Positions 17,274 to 25,550 are shown, counted from the first letter of the stretch. The stretch: 64,000 nt of DNA from Thermoanaerobacter pseudethanolicus ATCC 33223 (GCF_000019085.1 NC_010321.1:1995001-2059000), one strand, 5' to 3'. The notes: generated by a model from the letters alone, not told the origin. Made by a program: numbers and translations.

Positions 17274-18026
17274 TTATAAATCAGACACAAGTTGATGGTA
17301 CTTAGTAAAAAAGTTTCTATAGGTGAGAAAAGTAACACTAAAGCAAGAAATCGAAACTGTTGATGCCAGCATAAAAGTAACCATTATCTGGTACTTAACT
17401 GCATTAATAGGGTCTACCCCTCCTAATATTAAACCAGTCATCATTCCTGGAAGTTGCACGATGCCAAGAGTTTTCATGCTGTCAACTGTAGGAATCATTC
17501 CCGTCTTTATCGCTGTCTTTATCACTTTTTGAGCTGCTTGCCTTGAAGTTGCACCAAGTGACAAATACGCCTCTATTTCCTCTGACTTATTTTTTATTTC
17601 GTCTTTTAGCCTTGAAACAGCAAGTCCTGAGGCTACCATTGAATTTCCTACTATCATTCCTGATACAGGTATAACTTCCTGGGGTCTAAAATGTATATTT
17701 CCAAACAAAATGAGCAGAGAAATTGTAATCGCGGCACTTAAGGCAATTGAAAAAGTGATAAAATAAAAAACATTCGGTATGCCCTTCCCTCTCTTTGAAG
17801 CATTATTTCCAGCAACTACTATCATTAAAGCCACCATTGCCAAGGTAAATAAAGCATTATTTGCAGCAAATATGTAGTGTAAAATGTATCCCACTATTGT
17901 AAGCTGCACAACTGCTCTTATAGTACCTATAACTATTTCCTTTTCAATCCCCAGCTTTTGGTAATAAGAAACAAAAATTGATATTAGCACAAGACTTGAC
18001 GCCAATGTCAAAGACAATACACTCAT
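17274..18026 (-). CDS. fetB: FetB/UPF0014-family ABC exporter permease
   Basis: 250 residues, about seven membrane segments. The central motif [20 protein letters not shown] and the [11 protein letters not shown] loop, which contacts the ATPase, are characteristic of the UPF0014 permeases. E. coli FetAB exports iron and protects against peroxide stress. Here it overlaps the ATPase gene by 4 bases. The iron role is family inference. Confidence 0.85.
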   Translation of the reverse strand: MSVLSLTLASSLVLISIFVSYYQKLGIEKEIVIGTIRAVVQLTIVGYILHYIFAANNALFTLAMVALMIVVAGNNASKRGKGIPNVFYFITFSIALSAAITISLLILFGNIHFRPQEVIPVSGMIVGNSMVASGLAVSRLKDEIKNKSEEIEAYLSLGATSRQAAQKVIKTAIKTGMIPTVDSMKTLGIVQLPGMMTGLILGGVDPINAVKYQIMVTFMLASTVSISCFSVTFLTYRNFFTKYHQLVSDL

Positions 18027-18748
18027 TTAACTTCCTCCTTTAACTTACCTTGTATAAACAATTTTGTAATTTCATTTTGGGGATTTGTAAAAAAATCATA
18101 AGTTTTAGCATATTCTATTAATTGCCCTTTGTTAAGCAGTGCTGTGTAATCTCCAATGCGCTTAGCCTGTTCCATGTTGTGAGTTATCCAAATAATCGTC
18201 AAATTCATTTTTTCTTTTAGGTTAAATATCAATTTCTCTACTATTTCTGTAAAAGTAGGGTCAAGGGCTGAAGTAGGTTCATCAAGTAAAAGAGCTTCAG
18301 GATTATTTGCAAGAGTTCTCGCTATAGAAACTCTTTGCTGTTCCCCTCCTGATAAATTTTTCACATTCCTTGTAGCATACTCACTATTCAATCCTACAAT
18401 GCTCAAATAATACTCCACATTGACATTTTTTTCGCCTTTAAGCATTGGACCATACTCAATATTCTCTTTTACTGTCCCTTCAAAAAGATGAGGCTGCTGA
18501 AAAACCATTCCAACTCTCCTTCTTAAGTCTATCACATCTATTGTTTTAATATCCACATCGTCTATTAAAATACTGCCATGGGTTGGATCTATCAATCGGT
18601 TTATCAGTTTAATCAGCGTCGATTTTCCAGCTCCAGAAGGGCCGACAATAGTATGTATTGCTCCACCTTCAAACTTTACAGAAATGTTTTTTAATATCTC
18701 TTTTCCAAAACTATTGTAGCTTACCTCTTTAAATTCTATTTTATTCAC
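18023..18748 (-). CDS. fetA: FetA-like ABC exporter ATPase
   Basis: 241 residues from GTG 18748. Walker A GPSGAGKS, signature LSGGEQQR and Walker [12 protein letters not shown] are intact, with the switch histidine in IIWITHNM. It powers the permease encoded by the overlapping downstream gene. The frame is open to 18757, but GTG 18748 lies 5 bases after AGAGGTGA. Phosphate-importer PstB-like ATPases are similar; the UPF0014 partner decides the call. Confidence 0.85.
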   Translation of the reverse strand: MNKIEFKEVSYNSFGKEILKNISVKFEGGAIHTIVGPSGAGKSTLIKLINRLIDPTHGSILIDDVDIKTIDVIDLRRRVGMVFQQPHLFEGTVKENIEYGPMLKGEKNVNVEYYLSIVGLNSEYATRNVKNLSGGEQQRVSIARTLANNPEALLLDEPTSALDPTFTEIVEKLIFNLKEKMNLTIIWITHNMEQAKRIGDYTALLNKGQLIEYAKTYDFFTNPQNEITKLFIQGKLKEEVK

Positions 18749-18855
18749 ATAAATCACCTCTATTGTAACAACTGTTACATTTATATTTAAATTGTATCTC
18801 TATCTCTCATTAAAGTCAACAAAGCTAAAAATTTCTTTTCAACTTTGATATTTAT

Positions 18856-18884
18856 TTGACATTCTTTTGTTAAAGTAATAAAAT
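18856..18884 (+). promoter_or_regulatory. Sigma-A promoter of the S-component gene
   Basis: TTGACA (18856-18861), 17 bases, TAAAAT (18879-18884). Predicted start near 18891. Confidence 0.75.
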
Positions 18885-18890
18885 ATAATT

Positions 18891-18982
18891 GACAATATGA
18901 GGTAATTATTTCCCTATGCTATCCTGAACCGAACATTGCGAGGCGAAGATTCCCAGACAATAAAGGAAAGGAGGCGATTTGA
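18891..18982 (+). promoter_or_regulatory. Unassigned 5' leader of about 90 bases, candidate riboswitch
   Basis: GC-richer than its surroundings and without an ORF. Distinct blocks are CCCTATGCTATCCTGAACCG, GCGAGGCGAAGATTCCC and the RBS AAAGGAGGCG. TTTCC (18910-18914) can pair with GGAAA (18965-18969) next to the RBS. It does not match the FMN, TPP, cobalamin, preQ1 or THF patterns I know. A ligand-sensing role is inference from its position before a transporter gene. Confidence 0.4.
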
Positions 18983-19471
18983 GTGAATGTAAAATTCTTA
19001 ACAAGAACTGCTATTTTACTCGCCATCACTTTAATATTTCAGTTCTTAAAAATGCCCCAACTTATAACAGGTTCTATCGTTAATGCAATGCTTTTAATCG
19101 CAGCTGGAACTGTAGGAATGTGGTCAGGAATTATAATAGGACTTTTAACACCAGTAATTGCATTTTTAGTAGGCATAATGGGATTTCCTTTAATGATTCC
19201 TTTCATAATGGTGGGTAATGGGTTATATGTAATGCTTTTTTCAACGCAAAAAAACAAAGTAATAGGAATGATAGTAGGTGCTGTAGTTAAGTTTATATGG
19301 TTGGCTTTATCAGTAAAATATATAATACAACTATTCAATGTAAAAGTTCCCTTAAAAATTGTCCAGGCTTTTACCTTCCCACAGCTTATAACAGCACTCA
19401 TGGGAGGTATTGTTGCACTCATAATAACAGCATTTCTCCAAAACTACTTTAAAACAGCAAAAGAAGGATAA
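18983..19471 (+). CDS. ECF-transporter-like S component, substrate unknown
   Basis: 162 residues with about five or six membrane segments and an N-terminal FLTRTAILLAITLIFQFL helix of the kind found in vitamin-binding S components of energy-coupling factor importers. The motif GLYVMLFS and the short basic C-terminus also fit. S components capture a vitamin or metal and share a common ATPase module encoded elsewhere; none is near. GTG start, about 8 bases after AAAGGAGGCG. Substrate cannot be named; the leader could identify it. Confidence 0.6.
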   Translation: MNVKFLTRTAILLAITLIFQFLKMPQLITGSIVNAMLLIAAGTVGMWSGIIIGLLTPVIAFLVGIMGFPLMIPFIMVGNGLYVMLFSTQKNKVIGMIVGAVVKFIWLALSVKYIIQLFNVKVPLKIVQAFTFPQLITALMGGIVALIITAFLQNYFKTAKEG

Positions 19472-19479
19472 CAAAAAAT

Positions 19480-19501
19480 AAGGGGAGAAAATGCTCCCCT
19501 T
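19480..19501. terminator. Bidirectional terminator between convergent genes
   Basis: Arms AAGGGGAG (19480-19487) and CTCCCCTT (19494-19501). T-rich flanks on both strands (TTGTTTGC rightwards, ATTTTTTG leftwards). Confidence 0.8.
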
Positions 19502-19512
19502 GTTTGCTTCAA

Positions 19513-20475
19513 TTATATAACAGAGTTTGACCATCTGCCACATCTATCTCCTGTCATCGCTATTACTTTGCCGTTTGCTTTAATTTGTATTATTTCACAT
19601 TCGTTAGGACAAGCTTTGCAAATAAAGCTCGTCGTTTCAAACTTCTCCTCTGAAACCTCAAACCCTTTAAATTTAGTAGAATTGCCTGTCCGTTTCATTT
19701 CATCTTTTGCCAACATCGCTATTCCTATTGCTCCCATGATGTCATAATACTTTGGCACAATTACCTCATGTCCTACTTCTTCTTCAAATGCCTTTTTTAT
19801 CGCAATATTTGCCGCCACACCGCCTTGGAATACAAAAACTGGCTTCAATTTTCTTCCTCTTACAAGATTGTTCATATAATTTCTCACTAAGGCCTTAGAA
19901 AGACCTTTTAATATTTCAGCTTTACTAAAGCCGTATTGTTGTTTTGATATCATGTCAGATTCAGCAAAAACTGTACATCTACCTGCAATTCTCACATCAC
20001 GCTTTGCAGTCAGTGCAATTTCACCAAATTCTTCAATCTTTATACCCAGTCTTTGTGCCTGATGGTCAAGAAATGACCCTGTACCAGCAGCACAAACCGT
20101 ATTCATAGCAAAGTCAGCTATCGTACCATCATTTATAATAATAAGTTTTGAGTCCTGTCCGCCAATTTCAAAAATAGTACTAACATCTGGATGAAAGTGT
20201 AATGTAGCAGTAGCGTGGGCTGTAATCTCATTTTTTATTACATCTGCACCAAGAACGTATCCAAGAAGCTGTCTGCCACTTCCCGTTACTCCAACACCAC
20301 CTATTTCTTTAGTTGCTAACTCATTGTGTAATTTGGCTAGTTCATCCTTTACAGTATCAATTGGTTGCCCAACATTTCTTACGTACGAATTGAATAATAC
20401 CTCATTATTTTCATCAATTGCTACAACCTTTATACTTACTGACCCTACATCAACACCAATATATATTTTCTCCAC
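19513..20475 (-). CDS. 2-hydroxyacyl-CoA dehydratase activase-type ATPase (HgdC/BcrA family)
   Basis: 320 residues with an ASKHA ATPase fold. GVDVGSVSIKVV (phosphate 1) opens the protein. The two iron-sulphur cysteines lie in NTVCAAGTGSFLD and AGRCTVFAESD, as in HgdC, where they bridge a [4Fe-4S] cluster at the dimer interface. A C-terminal CKACPNEC motif is also present. HgdC-type proteins inject a high-energy electron into a partner dehydratase. Last gene of the leftward cluster with the two DUF2229-type genes upstream; the true substrate is unknown. Confidence 0.88.
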   Translation of the reverse strand: MEKIYIGVDVGSVSIKVVAIDENNEVLFNSYVRNVGQPIDTVKDELAKLHNELATKEIGGVGVTGSGRQLLGYVLGADVIKNEITAHATATLHFHPDVSTIFEIGGQDSKLIIINDGTIADFAMNTVCAAGTGSFLDHQAQRLGIKIEEFGEIALTAKRDVRIAGRCTVFAESDMISKQQYGFSKAEILKGLSKALVRNYMNNLVRGRKLKPVFVFQGGVAANIAIKKAFEEEVGHEVIVPKYYDIMGAIGIAMLAKDEMKRTGNSTKFKGFEVSEEKFETTSFICKACPNECEIIQIKANGKVIAMTGDRCGRWSNSVI

Positions 20476-20481
20476 TTTTGT

Positions 20482-21578
20482 CTACCTCGCTATCCTTTTT
20501 CTGTGTTTTTTTAGTTTTATTACATCTAAAAAAGCTTCTATTCTCGTTAATACATTGGCAATAGCCATTTGTTCATCTACAGAAAGTGACAAAATTGGAT
20601 AGTCATATTCTCTCATTATTTTATCTATCACACTTTGAGAAACAAGTTCTGGTAAACATCCAAAAGGTTTCAAGTGAATGACTCCATCAAATCCTCTTTC
20701 CATAAAATCAATTATTGCACCTACAGACTGTTTTGCATGCCCACCAATTATTATCTCTATGTATTTCTCACCTTTTTTCAATATTTGATGTTCTTTCTCT
20801 TTGTAAGAAGGCAAAGGTATTAAATTAAAATCAATCCATTCGGAAATGTAATGAGACCTTTCCACTTCTGCGCCATAAGCATTTAAAACTTCTTCTATAT
20901 TACCATTTATTGAAGGCTCCATCACAACATATATTTCTCCTACTATTCCAATCTTTATTTTTTCTTCTTCCGGTACTTCACAAATCTTTATACTATTTAA
21001 CCTCTCGATCGCCTTTTTTTCTACCCTTTTTACATCTTCAGAAGATTCTATTTTCCTGTACTCTTCTGTAATCTCATGCCATGCCTTAGTAAACTCTCCC
21101 TTATTACACTCATAAGCTCTCTTGGTCTCTATGATTTTCTCTACTTTATCCATCGATTTTGCCATGTCATATACAGTTTTTACAGTTTTAATAACCCGTC
21201 GCCATGAATTATTTCCTTTTATCTTTTTTACATTGTCCATAAAAGTCTTTAAATCTCTCTTGGGCTCATCAAATATTATAAATTCGACATCATATCCCAT
21301 ATTTTTAAGTATTTTTTTCTGAGCCTCTCCATAATACCCAGCCCTGCAGGGGCCATTCCCACCAGAAGTCACTATAGTATCCGCTCCTAATTCTAAAGCC
21401 TCAAGATAAGTTCCTAAAATAACCTTTAAAGGAAAACAAGCAAATTCAGGACTATATTTTACCCATAATCTACAGTTTTTTGTGAAGGCTTCGGGGGAGT
21501 TATCACTTCATGCCCTAATAATGTAAAAAGTTTTTCATACATATAAGGAGAACCCATATAAGGAAATGTTATCTTCAC
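20482..21578 (-). pseudogene. DUF2229 / dehydratase-subunit-like gene interrupted by a one-base frameshift
   Basis: A GTG at 21578 opens VKITFPYMGSPYMYEKLF and reads to a stop at 21459-21461; the next frame then continues with KYSPEFACFPLKVILG and runs to 20482. Restoring one base in the GGG run at 21462-21464 rejoins them into about 365 residues. The downstream part has SGGNGPCRAGYYGE, HLKPFGCLPE and LSVDEQ motifs of the HgdB-like DUF2229 family. The first ATG in the long frame, at 21372, lies inside the conserved core and is unlikely to be a true start. Either a real mutation, a sequence error, or frameshifting. Confidence 0.8.
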
Positions 21579-22562
21579 TTAAATCACGCCTTCCACAGAT
21601 TTTTCAGCTTTATATTTTTTAATCCTTATGAGGTCCGTAAATGCCTCAACTCGTGTAATTACGTGACTTTCACCAGTTTGTTCGTCAATTCTTAAAGTCA
21701 TAAAAGGTTTTTTATGTTTTTCAGAATCTATAGTTAAAAAAGGCTCAAGAATTGAATCAGGACCGCATCCAAAGGCAGTAATATGAATAATGCCGTCAAT
21801 GTCATCTCTTTCCATAAACTCATAAGCCGTACCTAAGAGCATATTGCTAAACTCCCAAAACATATTTTTTTTAAATTTTTTCAATTGACGTTGTATTATC
21901 TTTTCTTCCATCATATCAAAAGTCACAACTTTTATGTTGAGCTTGCGAAAAACATTAAGCAAGTCCATATTGACAAATCTATCATAAACATTATATACAT
22001 AACCAATTAGACCTATTGTAATATCGCCATCATATTTTTTTGGTTCATCACTCGTCAAAAGCTCATTTATATCATATCCTTGCCTATTCAAAGTTCTAAA
22101 CTCAAGCCATTTGTCTCGTGCTTTCTTTAAAGCATTTTTTAAATCTTTTCTACTCACACCCAATTTATCGATAAAAACTGTGTAATTGTGAAACTCTGAT
22201 ATGTCAGTACTTTTTGACACTATGTTATGAGTCAAAATTTTATTCTCAATGCCATCAAAAAGACCTTTTATCATGTCAGGCAACCCCATAAATTTAGGGC
22301 ACATAAATATACCTTTCCTTAAGCTTACAAACCTAGGAATATATATGTAATCAACACTCTTATCCAGCAAATTTAAAACATGTCCTGTATATACCTTCAT
22401 AGGTACACATATTTCCGCAACTGCTTCTTTTACCCCTATGTCTAAAATACTTTTTGAAGTATCGTCAGAGGTGACCACTTCAAAACCAAGGCTTTCGAAA
22501 AGAGTTTTCCAGAATGGATAATAAAAATAATACATTAAAGCTTTTGGAATACCTATTTTCAT
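21579..22562 (-). CDS. DUF2229 / 2-hydroxyacyl-CoA dehydratase-subunit-like protein
   Basis: 327 residues. Conserved cysteines appear in AEICVPMK, FMCPKFMGLPD and TAFGCGPDSILEPF, and the MTLRIDEQTGE box is typical. These proteins resemble the dehydratase D/B component and usually occur with, or fused to, HgdC-like activases; most are uncharacterised. First gene of the cluster; its stop codon lies immediately before the GTG of the frameshifted paralogue. The divergent arrangement of key cysteines in the two paralogues suggests a heteromeric complex (inference). Confidence 0.8.
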   Translation of the reverse strand: MKIGIPKALMYYFYYPFWKTLFESLGFEVVTSDDTSKSILDIGVKEAVAEICVPMKVYTGHVLNLLDKSVDYIYIPRFVSLRKGIFMCPKFMGLPDMIKGLFDGIENKILTHNIVSKSTDISEFHNYTVFIDKLGVSRKDLKNALKKARDKWLEFRTLNRQGYDINELLTSDEPKKYDGDITIGLIGYVYNVYDRFVNMDLLNVFRKLNIKVVTFDMMEEKIIQRQLKKFKKNMFWEFSNMLLGTAYEFMERDDIDGIIHITAFGCGPDSILEPFLTIDSEKHKKPFMTLRIDEQTGESHVITRVEAFTDLIRIKKYKAEKSVEGVI

Positions 22563-22648
22563 TATTTGCTCTCCTCTCCTCCAAGTACATCATATATCAT
22601 ATTTTACACTACTTCAATCACTTTTTTCTATTGCTTTTACAAAAATTT

Positions 22649-23197
22649 CTATGCTTTTTTAACAAATTCTCTATCGCTAAAGCCAATTAGCTTGTTACCA
22701 TAGGAGGCATTCATTAAAACAAAACCGAAATTCAATGATATAAAAGCAAAGGCTAAAAGTTCAAAATCATCAGTATTTAATAATCCCTTCTCATACATTT
22801 TTTCAAAATACTTTATCAAAACTTCTTTAAAGCCTTTTGGAATCCTGATCAGATATTCTTTTACCTCTTCAAAAATCTCTGGACTTCTCAATCCTATCAT
22901 GATTTTCGCTTTTTCTTCTGTAAAATTTTTATGATATTCATGAGCCAACATGAATAGGTCTTCTTTTAAATCCCATGTACATTTGTCTAATATTCTTTCA
23001 TTTACAGGCTTTAATAATTCCAGCTCTTTTAATGCATAAAGCACTATATCTTTTTTGCTTCCAAAACATCTAAAAATTGTAACTTCATTTACTCCTGCCT
23101 CTTCTGCAATATTTCTTGTAGTTGTAGACTTATATCCTTTTTCAGAAATTAGTTTTAAAGTAGACATAACTATCTTTTCCTTCACCGAATCGCCCAT
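22649..23197 (-). CDS. TetR-family transcriptional regulator
   Basis: 182 residues. The N-terminal HTH reads TTTRNIAEEAGVNEVTIFRC, standard for TetR, followed by a helical ligand domain with an FMLAHEYHKNF segment. It lies upstream of the dehydratase/activase cluster in the same orientation (gap about 86 bases) and downstream of a perfect operator that overlaps its promoter. It probably represses itself and possibly the cluster or the now-decayed CDF exporter. Ligand unknown. Confidence 0.9.
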   Translation of the reverse strand: MGDSVKEKIVMSTLKLISEKGYKSTTTRNIAEEAGVNEVTIFRCFGSKKDIVLYALKELELLKPVNERILDKCTWDLKEDLFMLAHEYHKNFTEEKAKIMIGLRSPEIFEEVKEYLIRIPKGFKEVLIKYFEKMYEKGLLNTDDFELLAFAFISLNFGFVLMNASYGNKLIGFSDREFVKKA

Positions 23198-23210
23198 TAA
23201 AACACCTCAC

Positions 23211-23244
23211 AATATGTATGCAAGTAATTGCTTGCATACATATT
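23211..23244. promoter_or_regulatory. TetR-type operator, perfect 14-bp inverted repeat
   Basis: AATATGTATGCAAG (23211-23224) and CTTGCATACATATT (23231-23244) are exact reverse complements separated by 6 bases. The repeat lies 14 bases upstream of the TetR start codon and overlaps a minus-strand -10 TATAAT (23242-23247). Confidence 0.8.
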
Positions 23245-23253
23245 ATAACATAT

Positions 23254-23605
23254 TTAAAAGCAAAACAAAAATGAGATCAGTCCAACATTCTCACAACATT
23301 CATATTCCATCTGCAAGGTAACATGATGTATATTAAAAGTTCCCTCAAGGATAGTTCTAATCTGCTCCATTATTGTCTCTGCCTGGCTCAATTTGATATC
23401 ATCTCTTGTGTTAACATGACATTCAAAATGTATATCTTTATCATTAGTCTGCCAGACATGCACATGGTGTATAATTTTTTACCCCTGGAAGTTTTTCAAT
23501 TTCCTTTTTTATGGCATCAAGATTTATATCATTAGGAGTTTTTAGCATTAATATTCCTATTGTTTCATTTATTATTTCAAAGCTTTCTTTTAGTTTTAAT
23601 TTGCT
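23254..23605 (-). pseudogene. Decayed C-terminal fragment of a cation diffusion facilitator (CDF) exporter
   Basis: The end of the frame reads HVWQTNDKDIHFECHVNT, the cytoplasmic domain of CDF metal exporters. About 50 codons further upstream (KLKESFEIINETIGILML) are in another frame; a one-base difference near GVKN separates them. All membrane segments are gone and no start codon exists. Upstream of it lies a half copy of the TetR operator. Confidence 0.75.
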
Positions 23606-23615
23606 ATAGCATTAC

Positions 23616-23629
23616 AATATGCATGCAAG
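23616..23629. promoter_or_regulatory. Half copy of the TetR operator upstream of the CDF remnant
   Basis: AATATGCATGCAAG differs by one base from the left arm of the operator at 23211. The opposite arm is absent. It suggests that the lost CDF gene belonged to the same regulon. Confidence 0.4.
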
Positions 23630-23696
23630 TATAATCATTTCGTGCAAAATAGCAATAATAAAATAATCTAATTATTCAGTAATACCATAAAAGTAT

Positions 23697-23745
23697 AACT
23701 TCGATTACCGCTAAATATTTATTAGTTTTAGCAGTAATCGAAGTT
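23697..23745 (-). terminator. Strong hairpin terminator after the HdrA-like gene
   Basis: 19-base arms (23697-23715 and 23727-23745) with a single non-Watson-Crick pair, which is a G-U in the leftward transcript. It lies 20 bases after the stop codon. The U-tract is short (ACTTTTA). Confidence 0.65.
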
Positions 23746-23765
23746 TCACCTTTTGTTAAAGTAAT

Positions 23766-24137
23766 TTATTTTTTAGATTCTTCTCTTTGAGAAACAGCCT
23801 TTTTGATTTCATTTATAACCTGCTCTGTATTCATGTTTCTTATTTCGATTCCAATATGCTTATCTCTTGGAAAACCTACATCGTCAAAAGCATCTCTGTA
23901 CATTTTTCTTTGCATTGTAGGGTCACAAGCAGCAACATAAAGTTCGTCTATTTGTGCTCCCCTTAATAGTTCCCTTAAATACCTGTCCCCATCATCAGCA
24001 CAAAGTTGAGGATGTAATCCTACCCACTCAAAAATGCCCTCTCTTCTTAAAGTATTTAAAACTTCAAATTTGCCCATTTGTTGAAATGATGGACACGTGC
24101 CTTGGCATACGCATAAAAGTAATCCTTTTTTACTCAT
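23766..24137 (-). CDS. HdrA-N-domain-like small redox protein
   Basis: 123 residues. CVCQGTCPSFQQM near the N-terminus and AACDPTMQRKMYRDAFDDVG in the middle resemble the N-terminal cysteine domain of heterodisulfide reductase HdrA (CxC plus AACxPxxxxxxxR), without its FAD domain. Cysteines at LHPQLCADDG add a possible cluster ligand. It is 5 bases downstream of a ferredoxin gene, so the two likely form an electron-transfer pair. The function is not known to me; an iron-sulphur role is inferred. The ArsR-type operator upstream of the pair points to regulation by metal, sulphur or oxidant. Confidence 0.65.
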   Translation of the reverse strand: MSKKGLLLCVCQGTCPSFQQMGKFEVLNTLRREGIFEWVGLHPQLCADDGDRYLRELLRGAQIDELYVAACDPTMQRKMYRDAFDDVGFPRDKHIGIEIRNMNTEQVINEIKKAVSQREESKK

Positions 24138-24142
24138 AAAAA

Positions 24143-24358
24143 TTACCTCCTATCTCCAAAATATGTTATAGCTTCATTATCACAAACTTTTGAGCATCCA
24201 CGGCAAAATTCCACACAATTGTCTGGATTTACAACATCCGGATACCCATCGTCACCGATGGTATAAACGTCGTGTGGACAAAAGTTCACACATTGATAGC
24301 ACTGAATGCATTTATCTTTATCTATTATAGGATACCAATTCTTTGCCACATATTTCAC
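24143..24358 (-). CDS. 2[4Fe-4S] ferredoxin
   Basis: 71 residues. One classical cluster motif CIQCYQCVNFCPHDVY, and a second CVEFCRGCSKVCDNEA with longer spacing after the first cysteine. Small soluble electron carrier. An RBS (GGAGGTGA) precedes the ATG. Co-transcribed with the HdrA-like gene and controlled by the operator at 24493-24518. Confidence 0.9.
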   Translation of the reverse strand: MKYVAKNWYPIIDKDKCIQCYQCVNFCPHDVYTIGDDGYPDVVNPDNCVEFCRGCSKVCDNEAITYFGDRR

Positions 24359-24492
24359 CTCCTCTCCAGCGTTTAAAGCTCTTTCAATATATCAGCTATC
24401 CTTCCATTTACAAATAAAAGCTCATTAATTTAAACCAAGATGATTCTTTGATGCAAAAGCAATTATCATTTATATTAATCTCCTATTATATT

Positions 24493-24518
24493 ACTATATT
24501 CGAATATTCAAATATAGT
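24493..24518. promoter_or_regulatory. ArsR-type operator upstream of the ferredoxin operon
   Basis: ACTATATTCGA-N4-TCAAATATAGT, 26 bases with one symmetric mismatch. The same architecture recurs at 24842-24867 before the arsR gene. Confidence 0.75.
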
Positions 24519-24530
24519 AAGTAAAAAAAT

Positions 24531-24818
24531 TTATTTTGTAACAAGAAAGATATTTTTCACTTCCTCAATAATGTTTATGATATTTTCATCTGTTAAAGAA
24601 TAAAAAATTATAGTACCTTCTCTTCTCGTTTTTACCATTTCATTTGCTCTTAATACCATTAAATGCCTTGATACATGGGATTGGTCTAAATTTAGTGCTG
24701 CCATCATCTGACATACGCACATTTCTTTTTTGCTTAAAAGCTCTATTATTTTTATCCTCGTAGGATGTGATAATGCTTTAAAGTACTCGGCAGCTTTATT
24801 ATATACGTCAGCTTCCAC
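24531..24818 (-). CDS. ArsR/SmtB-family repressor
   Basis: 95 residues. Winged helix with the recognition helix in LNLDQSHVSRHLMVL and the metal-binding motif ELLSKKEMCVCQMM: the CVC in this helix is the arsenic/antimony or heavy-metal site of ArsR proteins. The preceding KALSHPTRIKII is standard. Transcribed towards the ferredoxin pair. Twin operators flank it, so it should repress itself and that pair. Redox or polysulfide sensing through CVC is an alternative. Confidence 0.9.
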   Translation of the reverse strand: MEADVYNKAAEYFKALSHPTRIKIIELLSKKEMCVCQMMAALNLDQSHVSRHLMVLRANEMVKTRREGTIIFYSLTDENIINIIEEVKNIFLVTK

Positions 24819-24841
24819 TTTTTTTTCACCCTTTCATATAA

Positions 24842-24867
24842 ATTATATTCGATTTTTCAAATATAGT
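24842..24867. promoter_or_regulatory. ArsR-type operator upstream of arsR
   Basis: ATTATATTCGA-N4-TCAAATATAGT, 26 bases, the same arms and spacer length as the copy at 24493. It lies 24 bases before the ArsR start codon. Confidence 0.75.
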
Positions 24868-24915
24868 CAAGTTAATTTTTTGTCAAGATAGTATCAAGAT
24901 ACTGTAGGATAATTT

Positions 24916-25064
24916 TTAGCGACAACCCTCTTTTATCCATCTCGCTCCATCTCCTGCTATGTATATCCTCTTTTATTATCTTGTCTAATATTTTCTGATA
25001 TTACTTCTAAGTCCTCTTTGTATATTCTTGAAAATTTTTCTTCTCCTAACGAGCTTTTAGAATG
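24916..25064 (-). mobile_element. Remnant of an ISLre2/UPF0236-type transposase gene
   Basis: One frame reads SSLGEEKFSRIYKEDLEVIS and the next, after a one-base shift, IYIAGDGARWIKEG, which resembles the GDGxxWIK core of ISLre2 transposases. Stops and shifts follow. No terminal repeats are recognisable. The family call is by motif memory only. Confidence 0.45.
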
Positions 25065-25122
25065 CATGCTTCCTTTAGTAAGCTAATTGAAGGTTTATCT
25101 AAACCGTAAATACGTGGCAATC

Positions 25123-25188
25123 CGAACTACCTAACACAAATATCCCATGGACTCCGCCTTTGATAAGAAAATCAACAAGAGTTCTAAG
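25123..25188 (-). pseudogene. Fragment of a dihydrodipicolinate synthase / KDG aldolase (DapA) family gene
   Basis: Reads LRTLVDFLIKGGVHGIFVLG followed by SS, the N-terminal barrel strand of DapA-family aldolases. It is joined directly to the HAD fragment, which indicates a deletion. The stop follows after eight more codons. Confidence 0.6.
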
Positions 25189-25550
25189 CCAAAGTAATTT
25201 AAAGCTTTGACAGTATTAGCCTTGTTTTTGGATGTAACAATGGCTAATCTATAACCCAAGCTTTTTAACTGAAACAAAACGTCTTTAACTCCCGGATATT
25301 CCTTAATTAGCTTATTGTGAAGACGATTATAAATGTCGTAATAAATTTGACAGGCTTCGTCTACTTGATCCGGAACTAATTTTTGTCAAATATCTTTTAA
25401 GGGCCGTCCCAATTCCCTCATTATTTCAGGAATTGAAACGGCTACTCCAAGTTTTTCAATAAAAGTATAGCGGTAGCATTCTTCAATTAGCGGAAGCGTA
25501 TTGACTAAAGTTCCATCAAGATCAAATAGTATTAGTTTCCAACTTTTAAT
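25186..25550 (-). pseudogene. HAD-family phosphatase remnant with in-frame stop and lost 3' end
   Basis: Opens with KLILFDLDGTLVNTLPLIEE (HAD motif I), then a TGA at 25386-25388 interrupts RPLKDI/QKLVPDQ; motif II is visible in AIVTSKNKANTVKALNYFG. The C-terminal half with motifs III and IV is missing and DapA-type sequence follows. No ATG: an ATT stands 6 bases after AAGGAG where the start is expected. It was the last gene of the sugar-acid operon, next to the dehydrogenase. Confidence 0.75.

Noticed and set aside
18891-18982. Assignment of the leader to preQ1, THF, FMN or cobalamin riboswitches
   Set aside because: None of the hallmark sequences of these classes is present; kept as unassigned.
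20482-21372. Complete gene starting at ATG 21372
   Set aside because: Conserved family sequence continues upstream without a break in that frame, back to the frameshift at 21462. The ATG lies inside the core.
23254-23463. Small protein starting MHVWQ
   Set aside because: It is the tail of a CDF exporter whose membrane part is lost; its ATG lies inside the conserved motif.
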